The notes under the pieces: model-generated
Databases searched by the model: none
Seen by the model: the letters and a program-made list of their open reading frames with translations, nothing else
What the model was told of the DNA's origin: nothing
Translations under genes and position numbers: made by a program
Shown here: positions 8,701 to 16,795 of the stretch, piece after piece
Numbering within the stretch: position 1 is the stretch's first letter
Layout: the number at the start of each line of letters is the position of its first letter
Assembly: GCA_019314425.1 (NCBI GenBank)
Contig: JAFCZI010000002.1
Location: 1 to 25,044 of the forward strand
DNA length: 25,044 nt
Reading direction: 5' to 3'
Origin: Deltaproteobacteria bacterium
GTDB taxonomy: Bacteria; Desulfobacterota; DSM-4660; Desulfatiglandales; Desulfatiglandaceae

Positions 8701-9183
8701 TATCTGCATTTTCATAGCTTCAGCGAGGCGTTCATTGTCATGGCAAGCCTTCCCTTCGCCCTTGTGGGGGGCGTGTGGCTCCTTTATCTGCTGGATTACA
8801 ACCTCTCGGTCGCGGTGGTGGTGGGCTTTATCGCCCTGGCAGGGCTGGCTGCGGAAACAGGGGTGGTGATGCTGGTTTATCTGGACCAGGCATTTGACCG
8901 CAGAATTCGGGAGGGAACCATAAAATCCCCTGGAGGGATGCGGGATGCCATTCTGGAGGGGACAGTGGAGAGGGTGCGGCCCAAGCTCATGACCGTATCC
9001 ACCACGCTTATCGGTCTTCTGCCCATCATGTGGGGCATGGAGACCGGATCGCAGGTCATGAAACGCATTGCGGCCCCCATGGTGGGCGGGCTGATTTCAT
9101 CCACCATTTTGACACTGGTGATTATTCCGGCTGTTTATGCCCTCTGGAAGGGTTGGAACCTGAGAAAAGGAGATGGAAAATGA
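5701..9183 (+). CDS. cusA: CusA-like heavy-metal RND efflux pump, unusually long (1160 aa)
   Basis: The proton-driven inner-membrane pump of the system. Asp405 in the helix-4 motif MVDASVVLVEN is the proton-relay residue. Met624 (LLYMPTT), Met674 (SMIETT) and Met785 (RIDMLSTGI) match the E. coli CusA methionine triad 573/623/672, which points to Cu(I)/Ag(I). It exceeds the roughly 1045 residues usual for the family because of two insertions. Residues 511-557 add a hydrophobic segment that could form two extra membrane helices between transmembrane helices 6 and 7. Residues 690-751 add a tryptophan-rich segment in the periplasmic domain that contains an internal tandem duplication. The start lies 3 bases after CusB, and the stop overlaps the next gene by ATGA. 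Confidence 0.95.
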   Translation: MIEKIITWSVQNRLMVVLCTVFVIVAGLLAMGKTPIDAIPDLSDVQVIIYTEYPGQDPRVVEDQVTYPLTTAMMSVPFAKGVRGYSFFGYSFVYIIFEDGTDLYWARSRVLEYLNFVAGKLPPGVTPSLGPDATGVGWVYEYVLKDTSRTHDLQQLRSIQDWFLRYELASVPGVSEVAGMGGFVKQYQVEVDPNKLLAFDLSIEKVRTAILRSNRNVGGKLVEMAETEFMVRGLGYISSLQDIEQIALGVDRQGTPILLKHIAHIHLGPELRRGIMEWDGEGEAVGGIVIIRSGENALEVIEKVKEKLKELQRGLPAGVVIEEGYNRADLIRSAIHTLKRKLMEEMTVVALICLIFLLHFRSAFVAIFTLPVGILMAFIAMKILGISANIMSLSGIAIAIGVMVDASVVLVENAHKHLARDANKKPHTAIILDSAKEVGPALFYSLLIITVSFLPVFSLMEESGRLFKPLAYTKTFAMAASAVLAITVFPVLMTFFVREKTFPPETTRQQRLVIWIISAAGAPVLVVAGGIAGLALPDWSLAAAMGVSLFALVCLVPQRIIEESKNPLSRFFIRIYRPIILRVLKWPKVTVLISLLLLGITLFPLSRLGSEFMPPLNEGSLLYMPTTLPGISITKARELLQQTDKIIQSFPEVQHTLGKIGRADTATDPAPLSMIETTITLWPEVVHEKVPVKRFFSNWPGWLKEPLTWVWPEIRDGRILHQWRRKKIQRFFTSWPDGLKKPLSWIWPEERYITMDELVAKLDRAVRFPGLTNAWTMPIKTRIDMLSTGIKTPVGIKVMGPNLQVLTDLGAEIAAVVGQIPGTLSAYSERITGGNYLDFKIRRDQIARYGLTVADVQDTIVTAIGGKNITYTVEGLERYPVNLRYSRELRDNIDLLKRVLVTAPTGAHIPLGQLATISIHKGPAAIKTENSRPTAWIYVDLTGVDVGTYVEKARDIVSRQVKLPVGYAMVWSGQYEYMEKARKTLNLVVPLTLAIIFILLYLHFHSFSEAFIVMASLPFALVGGVWLLYLLDYNLSVAVVVGFIALAGLAAETGVVMLVYLDQAFDRRIREGTIKSPGGMRDAILEGTVERVRPKLMTVSTTLIGLLPIMWGMETGSQVMKRIAAPMVGGLISSTILTLVIIPAVYALWKGWNLRKGDGK

Positions 9184-9602
9184 AAAATTCTATTGTTGCA
9201 CCGGTTTTGAGAGTTGCTTTTTTTCTGTTTATGACATCTGTTTTTGCCATGGTAAGTTCAGGGGTCGCCGGAGATCACCCCGACAACCCGGGGATCAAGA
9301 TCCATACATCCACTGTGGACGGTTACGGATTGAACTACTCCCTGTACCATTTTCCGGAGAGAAAGACGCAGCACCTGATGGTCTCCATTGCCGGTCCGGA
9401 TGGAGCCGCCATTGAAAAGGGGAAGGTTGGCTTTCTCGTGACGGGACCTGACGGTTCCAAACAGAAGGCCATGGCCATGGGCATGAAAGGCGCTTACGGC
9501 GCGGATATGGATTTCAGCCAAAAGGGTTTTTACACCATAAAAACAAAGGCGGTTTTTGGGGATAAAAAGCGCTTTGATCGTTTCGAATACGAGGTGAAGT
9601 AG
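9180..9602 (+). CDS. Small secreted YtkA-like protein of the copper-efflux operon
   Basis: A 140-residue protein with a signal peptide (residues 1-30, cleavage probable near SSGVAG). The mature part looks like a single beta-sandwich of the YtkA/FixH-like type, with paired strands ending in KGFYTIKTKAVFG and RFDRFEYEVK. A methionine-rich stretch at residues 98-110 (MAMGMKGAYGADM) could bind Cu(I). The ATG overlaps the cusA stop and GGAG lies eight bases upstream, so it belongs to the operon. A role as a periplasmic copper carrier or chaperone, analogous to CusF, is inference; it shows no CusF-like motif. The family assignment rests on overall appearance only. Confidence 0.72.
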   Translation: MKNSIVAPVLRVAFFLFMTSVFAMVSSGVAGDHPDNPGIKIHTSTVDGYGLNYSLYHFPERKTQHLMVSIAGPDGAAIEKGKVGFLVTGPDGSKQKAMAMGMKGAYGADMDFSQKGFYTIKTKAVFGDKKRFDRFEYEVK

Positions 9603-9610
9603 ATACCCAA

Positions 9611-10266
9611 ATGGCAATCAAAAGCCTTCAAAAACGCCTCACTCTCCTGGTGCTGCTTCCCGTTTCCCTGGTTCTGTTATTCGTCGGGATTTTCGGGTTT
9701 ATTTACGTGAAAGGGATCCTTTTCGCCGAATGGCAGGATGCGTCTATCGTGAAGCTCCAGAGGGCCGCCCACCAGATCGACATGAAACTTGGGCGCATCA
9801 CGGACTGGCTTCAGATGTTTCATCGTACGTCAGAAGGCAGAGGGGGGGGCATTGATACAAGCGTGGATACTCCAGCAGTTACGGGACATGGAAGGGGTCG
9901 AAAGCGCGGAATTGAAATGGGAAACCGGCCATAATCCAGAACCGGCGATGATGATGCGTATGGGAGACCATTCTTCCGGCGAAAGACGGATGATGCGTTT
10001 CCAGAAGGCAAAACCCCTTAAGGTGACTTCTCCCTACTTCGATGCGAAAACAGGGACGGAAACAGTGACGGAAACAGTGAACCTCATATCCCACCTCAAG
10101 AATGAATCCGATAAGGTGGTGGGAACCCTCGAGGATAAAAAGGAAATTCAGGATAAAGTTGAAGGGTGTGCAGGAGGAGGCAGCGCTGTATGGGGTTGAA
10201 TCAATGTACTCCGCTAGTTTAATGGATGTCCCCATATCCCCTCACAAGATGCTCAAACAAAAATAA
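9611..10266 (+). pseudogene. Decayed membrane sensor protein (N-terminal part only, two frameshifts)
   Basis: The gene begins 8 bases after the previous stop with a membrane anchor at residues 8-34. A periplasmic-looking sensor region follows (phrases KLQRAAHQIDMKLGRITDW and LRDMEGVESAELKWETG), as in the input part of some histidine kinases. The frame breaks at a G8 run (9842-9849); dropping one G restores it. A second break lies at GGG 10164-10166; dropping one G extends the frame to a TAA at 10264-10266. No HAMP, HisKA or ATPase domain follows, so the output half is missing. The last 40 or so codons (from VQEEAALYGVESMYSASLMD) do not resemble a kinase and I do not recognise them. It was probably a copper-responsive sensor of the operon, now inactive. 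Confidence 0.6.
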
Positions 10267-10287
10267 CGGAAATAATCCGGACTTCAG

Positions 10288-10443
10288 AGCCAATTCCAAA
10301 ATGTTCAATTTTATTCGAGGTCAAGGAAGGCGAATTTTTTAACCGAAGGAATATATTGGATATTTCGAGGATTAACCCCTTTTATTAAGAACGGGTGAGT
10401 TTGACGCAGAGATCGGGCAAAAGGGGGCGTTTTGAAACTGGCT
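10288..10443. mobile_element. Miniature inverted-repeat element, family 2, copy 1 (156 bp)
   Basis: The ends begin with AGCCAATTCCAAAATG and finish with CGTTTTGAAACTGGCT, which pair at 13 of 16 positions. The six bases CTTCAG flank both ends exactly (10282-10287 and 10444-10449), as a target-site duplication would. The interior shares several blocks in the same order with 22688-22831: GGTCAAGGAAG, TATTTCGAGGATTAA and TGACGCAGAGA. It has no coding capacity. The right end lies 22 bp before the start codon of the oxidoreductase gene. Confidence 0.68.
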
Positions 10444-10465
10444 CTTCAGATTAAGAGAGTCGCAA

Positions 10466-11954
10466 ATGCGCCACCTGCCACATCAAAACGAAAAAGCGCT
10501 GGTCATCGGATCCGGTATCGGGGGGTTGAGTATGGCCATCATCCTCTCCAAACTTGGTTTTGGTGTGACGGTTGTCGAAAAAAACCGGCAACCCGGCGGC
10601 ATGCTCCGAAGTTATGTTCGTCAGGGGATTCACTGCAATGTGGGATTGCACTATCTGGGGGCGCTGGATCGGGGGCAGGTCCTTCGGCGGTTGTTTGACT
10701 ACCTTGGGATTACCGAAAAACTGCCGCTTAAACGTATGGGGGTCGATGGGCCGGTGGATCGCTACTATTTCACCAACGCCGTCGCCGGCCCCCGCCAATT
10801 TGATATGCCCGTCGGATTTGATGCCTATGAAGCCCATTTGAAGGAGGCTTTTCCACAAGAGCAGGGGGCCATTGACGGCTTCATGGCGCTGCTGCGCCAA
10901 AGTGCCGGCGAACTGGATCGGCTTGAATTTCTTTTCAGAAATCAGCCGGTGGCCAATCTGATCGATCAAGCCGAACCGCTGTGGGAGGTGCTGGATCGGC
11001 TGGGATGTTCGCCCGGGCTCAAGGGTGTGTTGAGCGTTCCATCGGTGTGGATCGGGGTCCCGCCGCCCCTGTGTCCGCAATTTTACCATACGATCACCCT
11101 GGCAAGTTACCTCTTTTCCGCCTGGCGGCTGGAAAGCCATGGCGCCCATTTGGTAAAGTTACTGGTTGAACAATTGACCCATCTGGGGGGCAGGGTCCTT
11201 TGCGGGCAAGCTGTTCACCGCATTAATGTTCGCGGGGGGCATGCAACAGGGGTTACCCTGGAAAACGGGGAGCAGCATGATGCGCCGCTGGTGGTCGGTA
11301 CGGTGCATCCCAACGTCGTGGTGGACCTGATGGGGCCGAATGATGTCAAACCTTCCTATCGGCGCAGAATCACGGGGCTTGTGAATACCGACGGCATGTT
11401 TGCGATCAATGCCGTTGTGCCCGCGGGCGCCCACAAACCCCTGCCCTATAATGTGTTTTCCATGAAAACCGATACCGACGGGACGGTCCATGATGTGATC
11501 TATACACAGTTGCGGCCCAGTGGACGGCCCGAATCCCTGTTGCTCACGCTCATTACCCGTGGGTACGACGAAATTATGGGAACCATGGGAGAAGACGCGC
11601 AGCGGGTATCGGGGCGCCGACTATGGGGCCGCTAAAATGGCGCTGGCCCGCGCGCTTGTTAAAAAAATCGAGCCGGTCACCGGTCGATTGGAGGGTCTGG
11701 AAGTGATCGATACCTACACACCCCTGACCATTCGGGACTGGGTCAACAGTCCCAGGGGCTCTGCATATGGCGTGATGCGATCGGACCGGCAAATGTTATC
11801 GGCGGCCCTGCTGAACCGGACCGCAGTGAAAGGGTTGTATCTGGCCGGTCAAAGTATCATGGCCCCCGGCATTCTGGGAACAATTCTGGGATCGCTGGTC
11901 ACTGCAAAGTTTATTGTGGGGCCGGAGCGTTTCGGCAAAGAGGTTCAATTATGA
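10466..11954 (+). pseudogene. FAD-dependent phytoene desaturase/retinol saturase-type oxidoreductase, single-base frameshift
   Basis: The protein would have about 495 residues. Residues 11-39 form the dinucleotide-binding fold (VIGSGIGGLSMAIILSKLG, ending with Glu38), followed by QPGGMLRSY. The C terminus carries the family's second FAD motif (GLYLAGQSIMAPGILGTILG). The frame breaks at GGG 11604-11606: removing one G joins EDAQR to YRGADYGAAKMALA and opens the frame to the TGA at 11952-11954. The 3' part is intact and overlaps the next gene by ATGA, so either the mutation is recent or the extra G is an error. Relatives act on isoprenoid or carotenoid-like substrates; the substrate here is unknown. 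The ATG at 10466 has only a weak AAGAGAG upstream. A family 2 element ends 22 bp before it. Confidence 0.82.
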
Positions 11955-13120
11955 AAATTAAGTGGACGGCGATGATGTTGATATTGTTGTTTGCAGCCGA
12001 TACGGCAACGGCTGTTGGTCTGCCGGGCGGCGCACCGACGAACGTCGGTTACACAAATGCGGATGTGGTTCTGCTGGTGTTGTACATCTTGCTGGCACTG
12101 GTTTTTTCCTTCCTCTGCAGTATAGCTGAAGCGGTCCTCCTGAGCATTACGCCCTCCTATATTGCGGAGCTTCGTGGCAGAAGGCCCAACCTCGCAGCGT
12201 TGCTGAAACACTTGAAGCAGGACCGTATCGACCAGTCTCTGGCAGCCATTCTCACATTGAACACCATCGCCCATACGGTGGGGGCCATCGGCTCTGGGGC
12301 CAAAGCGACGGTGGTGTTCGGCAGCGCCTGGTTTGGCATCTTTTCGGCGATCATGACACTGATGATCCTTTTCCTCTCTGAAATTATCCCCAAAACCATC
12401 GGCGCCGTCCACTGGCGAAAACTGGCTGGACCCACCGCGCAATTTGTTCGCGGATTGATTTGGGCACTGTATCCCCTGATCTGGGTCTCGAAAGCGCTGA
12501 CCCGCCTGGTTGCACAGGGAAGAAGCGCCCATATGTTCAGCCGAAAAGAATTCATCGCCATGGCCGGCATCGGGGAACGCGCCGGGAAAATCGACCCGCG
12601 TGAATCGCGGATCATCCGGAATCTGTTCCGGTTCGATTCGCTGACGGCCAGCGACATCATGACGCCGCGGACGGTGATTTCGGGATTTCCGCAGGACATG
12701 AGCGTCACCGAGGCTCTGGATGCCAAATCATCCATGACCTTCTCGCGTCTGCCGCTCTATCAGGCGGATCTGGACCACATCACCGGATTCATTCTCAAGG
12801 ACGACTTGCTGAACGCCAAGGCGAAGGGTCACGGCCACGTCAAACTCGAAACATTGAAACGAGAAATCAAAACGGCGCCAGGCAACATGTCCCTTTCGGA
12901 CCTGTTCGGATTTCTGCTCGACAACCGCCAGCACATCGCGCTGGTGGTCGATGAGTACGGCGGAACCAAAGGGCTGGTGACCACCGAAGATGTGGTCGAA
13001 ACCCTGCTGGGCATGGAGATCGTCGACGAGATGGACAGGGTCCAGGATATGCAGGTCCTGGCAAGGCAGCAATGGGCCAAGCGGGTCAAAGCACTTGGAT
13101 TGGACGTCGATGGCGGATGA
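11951..13120 (+). CDS. CNNM (DUF21) transmembrane and CBS-pair protein, HlyC/CorC family
   Basis: A 389-residue inner-membrane protein. Residues 1-22 look like a signal peptide or first membrane helix. Residues 35-200 form the CNNM/DUF21 domain, with the hallmark SEIIPKTIGA around residues 140-150 and a helix carrying SIAEAVLLS. Residues 220-350 hold two CBS motifs; the second is clear (VVDEYGGTKGLVTTEDVVET). The C-terminal CorC_HlyC domain is absent, as in short members of this family. Relatives are linked to magnesium, cobalt or sodium transport and ion homeostasis; the ion here is not predictable. It starts inside the stop of the oxidoreductase gene, so the two are co-translated. It ends 115 bp from the convergent sensor gene. 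Confidence 0.9.
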   Translation: MKIKWTAMMLILLFAADTATAVGLPGGAPTNVGYTNADVVLLVLYILLALVFSFLCSIAEAVLLSITPSYIAELRGRRPNLAALLKHLKQDRIDQSLAAILTLNTIAHTVGAIGSGAKATVVFGSAWFGIFSAIMTLMILFLSEIIPKTIGAVHWRKLAGPTAQFVRGLIWALYPLIWVSKALTRLVAQGRSAHMFSRKEFIAMAGIGERAGKIDPRESRIIRNLFRFDSLTASDIMTPRTVISGFPQDMSVTEALDAKSSMTFSRLPLYQADLDHITGFILKDDLLNAKAKGHGHVKLETLKREIKTAPGNMSLSDLFGFLLDNRQHIALVVDEYGGTKGLVTTEDVVETLLGMEIVDEMDRVQDMQVLARQQWAKRVKALGLDVDGG

Positions 13121-13235
13121 ATCAGAACGGGCCGTCAAGATATCGGGAAAACCGCTGAGCAGGATCAGGAACCAGGTTATTCAGAACTACCCCCCTATAC
13201 CTGGCTGCAAAAATATGAAAGACGGGTAGGCGTGG

Positions 13236-14732
13236 TTATTTTCCGCTCTTGGCGGACTGGCCCATGTCCACCATTTTTTGTCCACCAACGTATTCAGTGG
13301 ATTTACAAACGGTGATGTGCTCCATTTTCTGGGTGATTTCCTTGATGCGATTGCACTGCTCCTTAATGTCCTGCAGGCTTTTGCTGTCGGGATTTTCCTT
13401 CATGGCTTCGCTGAGGACCAGATACATATACTGCAACGGCTGATTGATTTCGTGACATGTAGCGCCAGCAATCTCAAGCACCCCTTCCAGCTTTTCCCGG
13501 TCCAGTCGTTCCTTTTGAGCACGAACCTGGTCCGTGATGTCGCGGGTTGCTGCTAACAGGCACTTCTCATTCCCATAATTGATCATCTCGGCGGACCAGA
13601 GCATCTGCCGGATTTCCCCGGATTTCATGCGGAATTCCACCTCCAGATTGCGAACCACGCCCTTTTCCCTGAGGATCTTAACCATGTCAACCCGCTTCTG
13701 AGGATCGACCCATATTCCCAGCTCAACCGAGGCTCGACCCAGAATCTCCGACCGGGTATAGCCGGTGGTTCGCAAAAAGGCATCGTTCACATCAACGTAA
13801 AAACCTTCCAACGTGGAAATGACGAACCACTCAGGGCTCGAACGAAAGGCTTTTGCGAACTTGTCCTCTGAAATATTGAGCGCTTCCTGGGTATGTATGC
13901 ACTTGGTGTTATCCATGAAATACCCCAAGACAGCTTTTCTCCCCTCGTAATTGATAGATATCACCGTCTCGATGATCCACCGGATCTCATCCTGCTTGGT
14001 TAAAACCCGATGCTCATAGGGACTCGCAAGTTGACCCTTCAGCATACGGATGGCATTCTCCCGGACGAGCTGTTTATCATCCCGATGCACAATTCTCAAC
14101 GAATTCATGTTGGTAATCTCAGCTTCACTGTAACCTGTGATTTGCTGAAACTCGGGATTTACGAAAACAAACTTCCCGTCTTGAATAATGTAAATGCCGA
14201 TGGGTGAATTTAGAAATATATTGGCAAAAAAATCCGACGGGCCTCCATATCTGGTTTGAAACACCTTCTGAATATCCGGATGATGCTCAATGGCCCTTAA
14301 AAACTGCCCCGTACGACGTCCCAGTCGACGTCGGAGGATATCTGTGGCTTTCCACATGATGGCATATCCATTATCATGGTTTTCATCCATGAGCCGGACA
14401 AGGTCTTTTCCGCAGATAGCGATGATCTCGGTGGGCTCCACGCAGACAGCGGTGGCCGTGTAGCTGGAACCGGGAAACAGGGAGGACCAGCCAAAGGAAA
14501 ATCCCGCTTTCATGGCCCCCATGGAGACGCTGATCGTGTCGGAAGCGTCCACTTCCAGGAGCACTTTTCCTTCCTTCAGCATGTAAAGCAAGTCCGCATC
14601 ATCACCCTGCTGAAATATAACATCCCGTTCGCTAAAAACGCGCATCTCCAATAACGGGACCATTTTTCCCAACATGGCATCACTCACGTTTTCCAGCAGT
14701 ATAATTTTCCTCAAATCATCAAACGCAATCAT
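13236..14732 (-). CDS. Soluble Crp-like/PAS/PAS/HisKA sensor lacking the kinase ATPase domain
   Basis: A 498-residue cytoplasmic protein. Residues 10-120 form a Crp-like cyclic-nucleotide-binding fold, but its phosphate-binding cassette is degenerate (GFSFGWSSLFPGSSYTATAV, without the usual Glu and Arg), so it may not bind cAMP. PAS domains follow at about 165-280 and 290-405. A HisKA-type helix carries His427 in ATCHEINQPLQYMYLVL. After a second helix the protein ends at residue 498 with no N, G1 or G2 box. It could be phosphorylated by a partner kinase or act as a dimerising adaptor. The ATG has GGAG nine bases upstream and lies 22 bp behind the last Mrp gene, so it is probably in that operon. 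The gene shows no sign of damage: the frame is clean and the end precedes a gene boundary. Confidence 0.85.
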   Translation of the reverse strand: MIAFDDLRKIILLENVSDAMLGKMVPLLEMRVFSERDVIFQQGDDADLLYMLKEGKVLLEVDASDTISVSMGAMKAGFSFGWSSLFPGSSYTATAVCVEPTEIIAICGKDLVRLMDENHDNGYAIMWKATDILRRRLGRRTGQFLRAIEHHPDIQKVFQTRYGGPSDFFANIFLNSPIGIYIIQDGKFVFVNPEFQQITGYSEAEITNMNSLRIVHRDDKQLVRENAIRMLKGQLASPYEHRVLTKQDEIRWIIETVISINYEGRKAVLGYFMDNTKCIHTQEALNISEDKFAKAFRSSPEWFVISTLEGFYVDVNDAFLRTTGYTRSEILGRASVELGIWVDPQKRVDMVKILREKGVVRNLEVEFRMKSGEIRQMLWSAEMINYGNEKCLLAATRDITDQVRAQKERLDREKLEGVLEIAGATCHEINQPLQYMYLVLSEAMKENPDSKSLQDIKEQCNRIKEITQKMEHITVCKSTEYVGGQKMVDMGQSAKSGK

Positions 14733-14754
14733 TGTTACGGTCTCCGTTTCACTT

Positions 14755-16527
14755 TCAGGTGAAAATAAAAATCAACACGAGGAACAGGGTCGATACACCG
14801 GCGCCGATCCCGATGGGCACGGTGCCACCCATCATACCCGTATACAGGTTCATTTTTTTTATTCTTAACCGTTCTCCCCGAAGCCCCATGAGAATCCATA
14901 TACTGACCATCACGATCAGGGACAATCGTGCGGCGATATCTTTTGAACCCGTACAAAGGGTTCCAACAATACCTTTTACGAAAATACGGTCACAAAACCG
15001 GTTCAAGCCGTTCAGAATACGGTCGAAAATAAGGAAGAATACTTTGCCCCCTTTCCGGTAAAACCAATCCGCGTCCAAGTTGATACACCTGATTTCCGCC
15101 GGATAAATGCCAGCCCGCAGAAGCAGTGTAAACGCCAGTGCCGAGAAGAACAGGAGCTGGGTCTGACCCACCACATGGGGTGCCGTATAGGGCACATAAT
15201 CGACGGGATATGGGAGCAACGCATACAGTGGGGCGGGATAGACACCAATAAAAATGCACAAAAACGCCGCGATTCCCATGGCCAAGAGCATGTGGGGGGG
15301 CGCTTCTTTCGGCCGTAGCCCGGAATCATGGGAGAAAAAAGCAAAATAGGGAATCTTGATGCCCGCATGATGAAACACACCGGCGGAGGCAAAGAGCAGA
15401 ATAAACCAGACAATTCTCATATTCCCGCTTGCAGCAGCATCCATCACCATGGATTTGCTCACAAAACCGCTGAAAAGCGGAAAAGCGGATATGGAGGCGG
15501 CCCCCACCATACAGAATATGCAGGTCAGCGGCATGGTCCGGTACAATCCACCCAGGTCCGTCCCGTTGATTTTCCCCGTCCGGTACATGACGGCCCCCAT
15601 GCTCATGAACAGAAGCCCTTTGAACAGGATATCATTAAAGGCATGGCAGACCGCACCGTTGATGGCCAGGGCCGTCCCGATGCCGATACCGCACACCATG
15701 AACCCCACCTGGTTCACCAGACTGTAAGCCAGGACCCGTCTCAAATCATTTTCAATGACCGCATAAAAGATCGGAAACCCCGTCATCACCGCCCCGATCC
15801 AGATGAGAGCCTCAGTACCGGGAAAACTGCGTGCCAGGGCATAGACCGCCACCTTGGTGGTGAACGCACTCAGGAAAATGGTGCCGGTGATGGTGGCTTC
15901 GGGGTAGCTGTCCGTGAGCCACGGATGAAACAGTGGCCAGGCACAATTGAGGCCGAATCCCAGAAAGATGAGGTAGCTGCCCAATCCGTCCAGCCCCAGG
16001 TAACCAAAGTGTATGGAACCGGTCTGATTCACATGGATCACGATGCCTGCCAGCAAACACAGCCCCCCGGCCGCATGAACCAGCAGGTACCGGTACCCCG
16101 CACCCAACGCGGCTTCTGTGCGACGGGCCCAGATCAGGAAAATTGAGCTTACGGTCAGCATTTCCCAGAAAATGAAAAAACTGAAGAGATCACCGGCAAA
16201 AACCGCTCCCAGGGCGCTTCCCGCATAAAGGAGGCCTGCCACCAGCTGAAGATTATCTTTCACATGGAGGGCATAGAGGATCGCAATAAAACTGATGAGG
16301 TGAAAAACATAAGCGAACAACAGACTGAGTTTGTCCACCCGTCCCAGAACCAGGTGGTAGTCCAGAAAATCGATCCTGAAATGGGTGCCCTCCCCCAGAA
16401 CCATCAGATTCAGGAAGCCGATCACGGGGATCAAAAGCATCCAGGCACTTTTGAGACGTCCCGGAATGAAGGGAACCAGCAGTGCGCCTACAACGAAAAT
16501 AATTACCGGAGGAACCGCATCAGTCAT
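14755..16527 (-). CDS. NuoL/MrpD-like proton-conducting membrane subunit (third antiporter-like subunit)
   Basis: A 590-residue polytopic membrane protein of the complex I/Mrp antiporter family, expected to move H+ or Na+. Glu122 in FFIFWEML is the conserved helix-5 glutamate and Lys225 in FTTKVAVYAL a conserved helix lysine. The usual lysine of helix 7 is Asn194 here (GFGLNCAWPLFHPWLTD). I recall the same Asn in related subunits, so it may mark a subfamily. The region ENDLRRVLAYSLVNQVGF fits the family. The start chosen is the ATG at 16527, which overlaps the previous gene's stop (ATGACTGA) and has GACGAGGA upstream. An upstream in-frame ATG would add 17 charged residues from inside the neighbouring gene. 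It is the last membrane gene of the operon. Confidence 0.9.
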   Translation of the reverse strand: MTDAVPPVIIFVVGALLVPFIPGRLKSAWMLLIPVIGFLNLMVLGEGTHFRIDFLDYHLVLGRVDKLSLLFAYVFHLISFIAILYALHVKDNLQLVAGLLYAGSALGAVFAGDLFSFFIFWEMLTVSSIFLIWARRTEAALGAGYRYLLVHAAGGLCLLAGIVIHVNQTGSIHFGYLGLDGLGSYLIFLGFGLNCAWPLFHPWLTDSYPEATITGTIFLSAFTTKVAVYALARSFPGTEALIWIGAVMTGFPIFYAVIENDLRRVLAYSLVNQVGFMVCGIGIGTALAINGAVCHAFNDILFKGLLFMSMGAVMYRTGKINGTDLGGLYRTMPLTCIFCMVGAASISAFPLFSGFVSKSMVMDAAASGNMRIVWFILLFASAGVFHHAGIKIPYFAFFSHDSGLRPKEAPPHMLLAMGIAAFLCIFIGVYPAPLYALLPYPVDYVPYTAPHVVGQTQLLFFSALAFTLLLRAGIYPAEIRCINLDADWFYRKGGKVFFLIFDRILNGLNRFCDRIFVKGIVGTLCTGSKDIAARLSLIVMVSIWILMGLRGERLRIKKMNLYTGMMGGTVPIGIGAGVSTLFLVLIFIFT

Positions 16528-16783
16528 AGTAGTCCTCGTCTCTTTTGACCAGGGGCCGCAGAAAGTATTTCGCCACAATCACCAGCACCACGCAGGCCAC
16601 AAACCCATAGACCGCATAAAACTCGGGCCAGGCTTCCCATCCGAAATGAGGATGTTTGTGGAGCAAAAACTCGATCAGCAACAGCACCACCAGGGACGCG
16701 TAAAAACAGCCCAACAGAATTTTGACGTTTCTGGGGTTGTCAAACAGGTATTTTTTTTCGGGTTCCGTATCGGGCGCTTTCAT
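16520..16783 (-). CDS. Small two-helix membrane protein of the Mrp operon (87 aa)
   Basis: Residues 20-40 (NVKILLGCFYASLVVLLLIE) and 55-75 (FYAVYGFVACVVLVIVAKYF) are two hydrophobic helices; the N-terminal 19 residues and the C-terminal tail (RDEDYYD) are charged. GGAG lies 7 bases before the ATG, directly beside a perfect 25-bp hairpin. The last codons overlap the start of the 590-residue subunit, so the two are translationally coupled. I know of no assigned function. The position between two antiporter-like subunits suggests an accessory or assembly subunit. Confidence 0.75.
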   Translation of the reverse strand: MKAPDTEPEKKYLFDNPRNVKILLGCFYASLVVLLLIEFLLHKHPHFGWEAWPEFYAVYGFVACVVLVIVAKYFLRPLVKRDEDYYD

Positions 16784-16795
16784 AGTTTTTCTCCA

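Noticed and set aside
9842..9849. G8 run as a working phase-variation switch
   Set aside because: The gene has a second break and lacks its output half, so switching at this tract could not restore function.
13121..13235. Possible terminator between the convergent CNNM and sensor genes (CCAGGT and ACCTGG)
   Set aside because: The arms are only 6 bp with a loop of more than 20 bases and no T run, so it is not convincing.
13236..14732. Truncation of the ATPase-less sensor as a pseudogene
   Set aside because: No kinase remnants are found downstream in any frame within 115 bp, the frame is clean and the ribosome site is good, so it is kept as a gene.
15328..16146. 272-codon plus-strand frame opposite the third antiporter-like subunit
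   Set aside because: The composition is rich in His, Gln and Pro with no hydrophobic or domain pattern, while the minus strand encodes a clear membrane protein.
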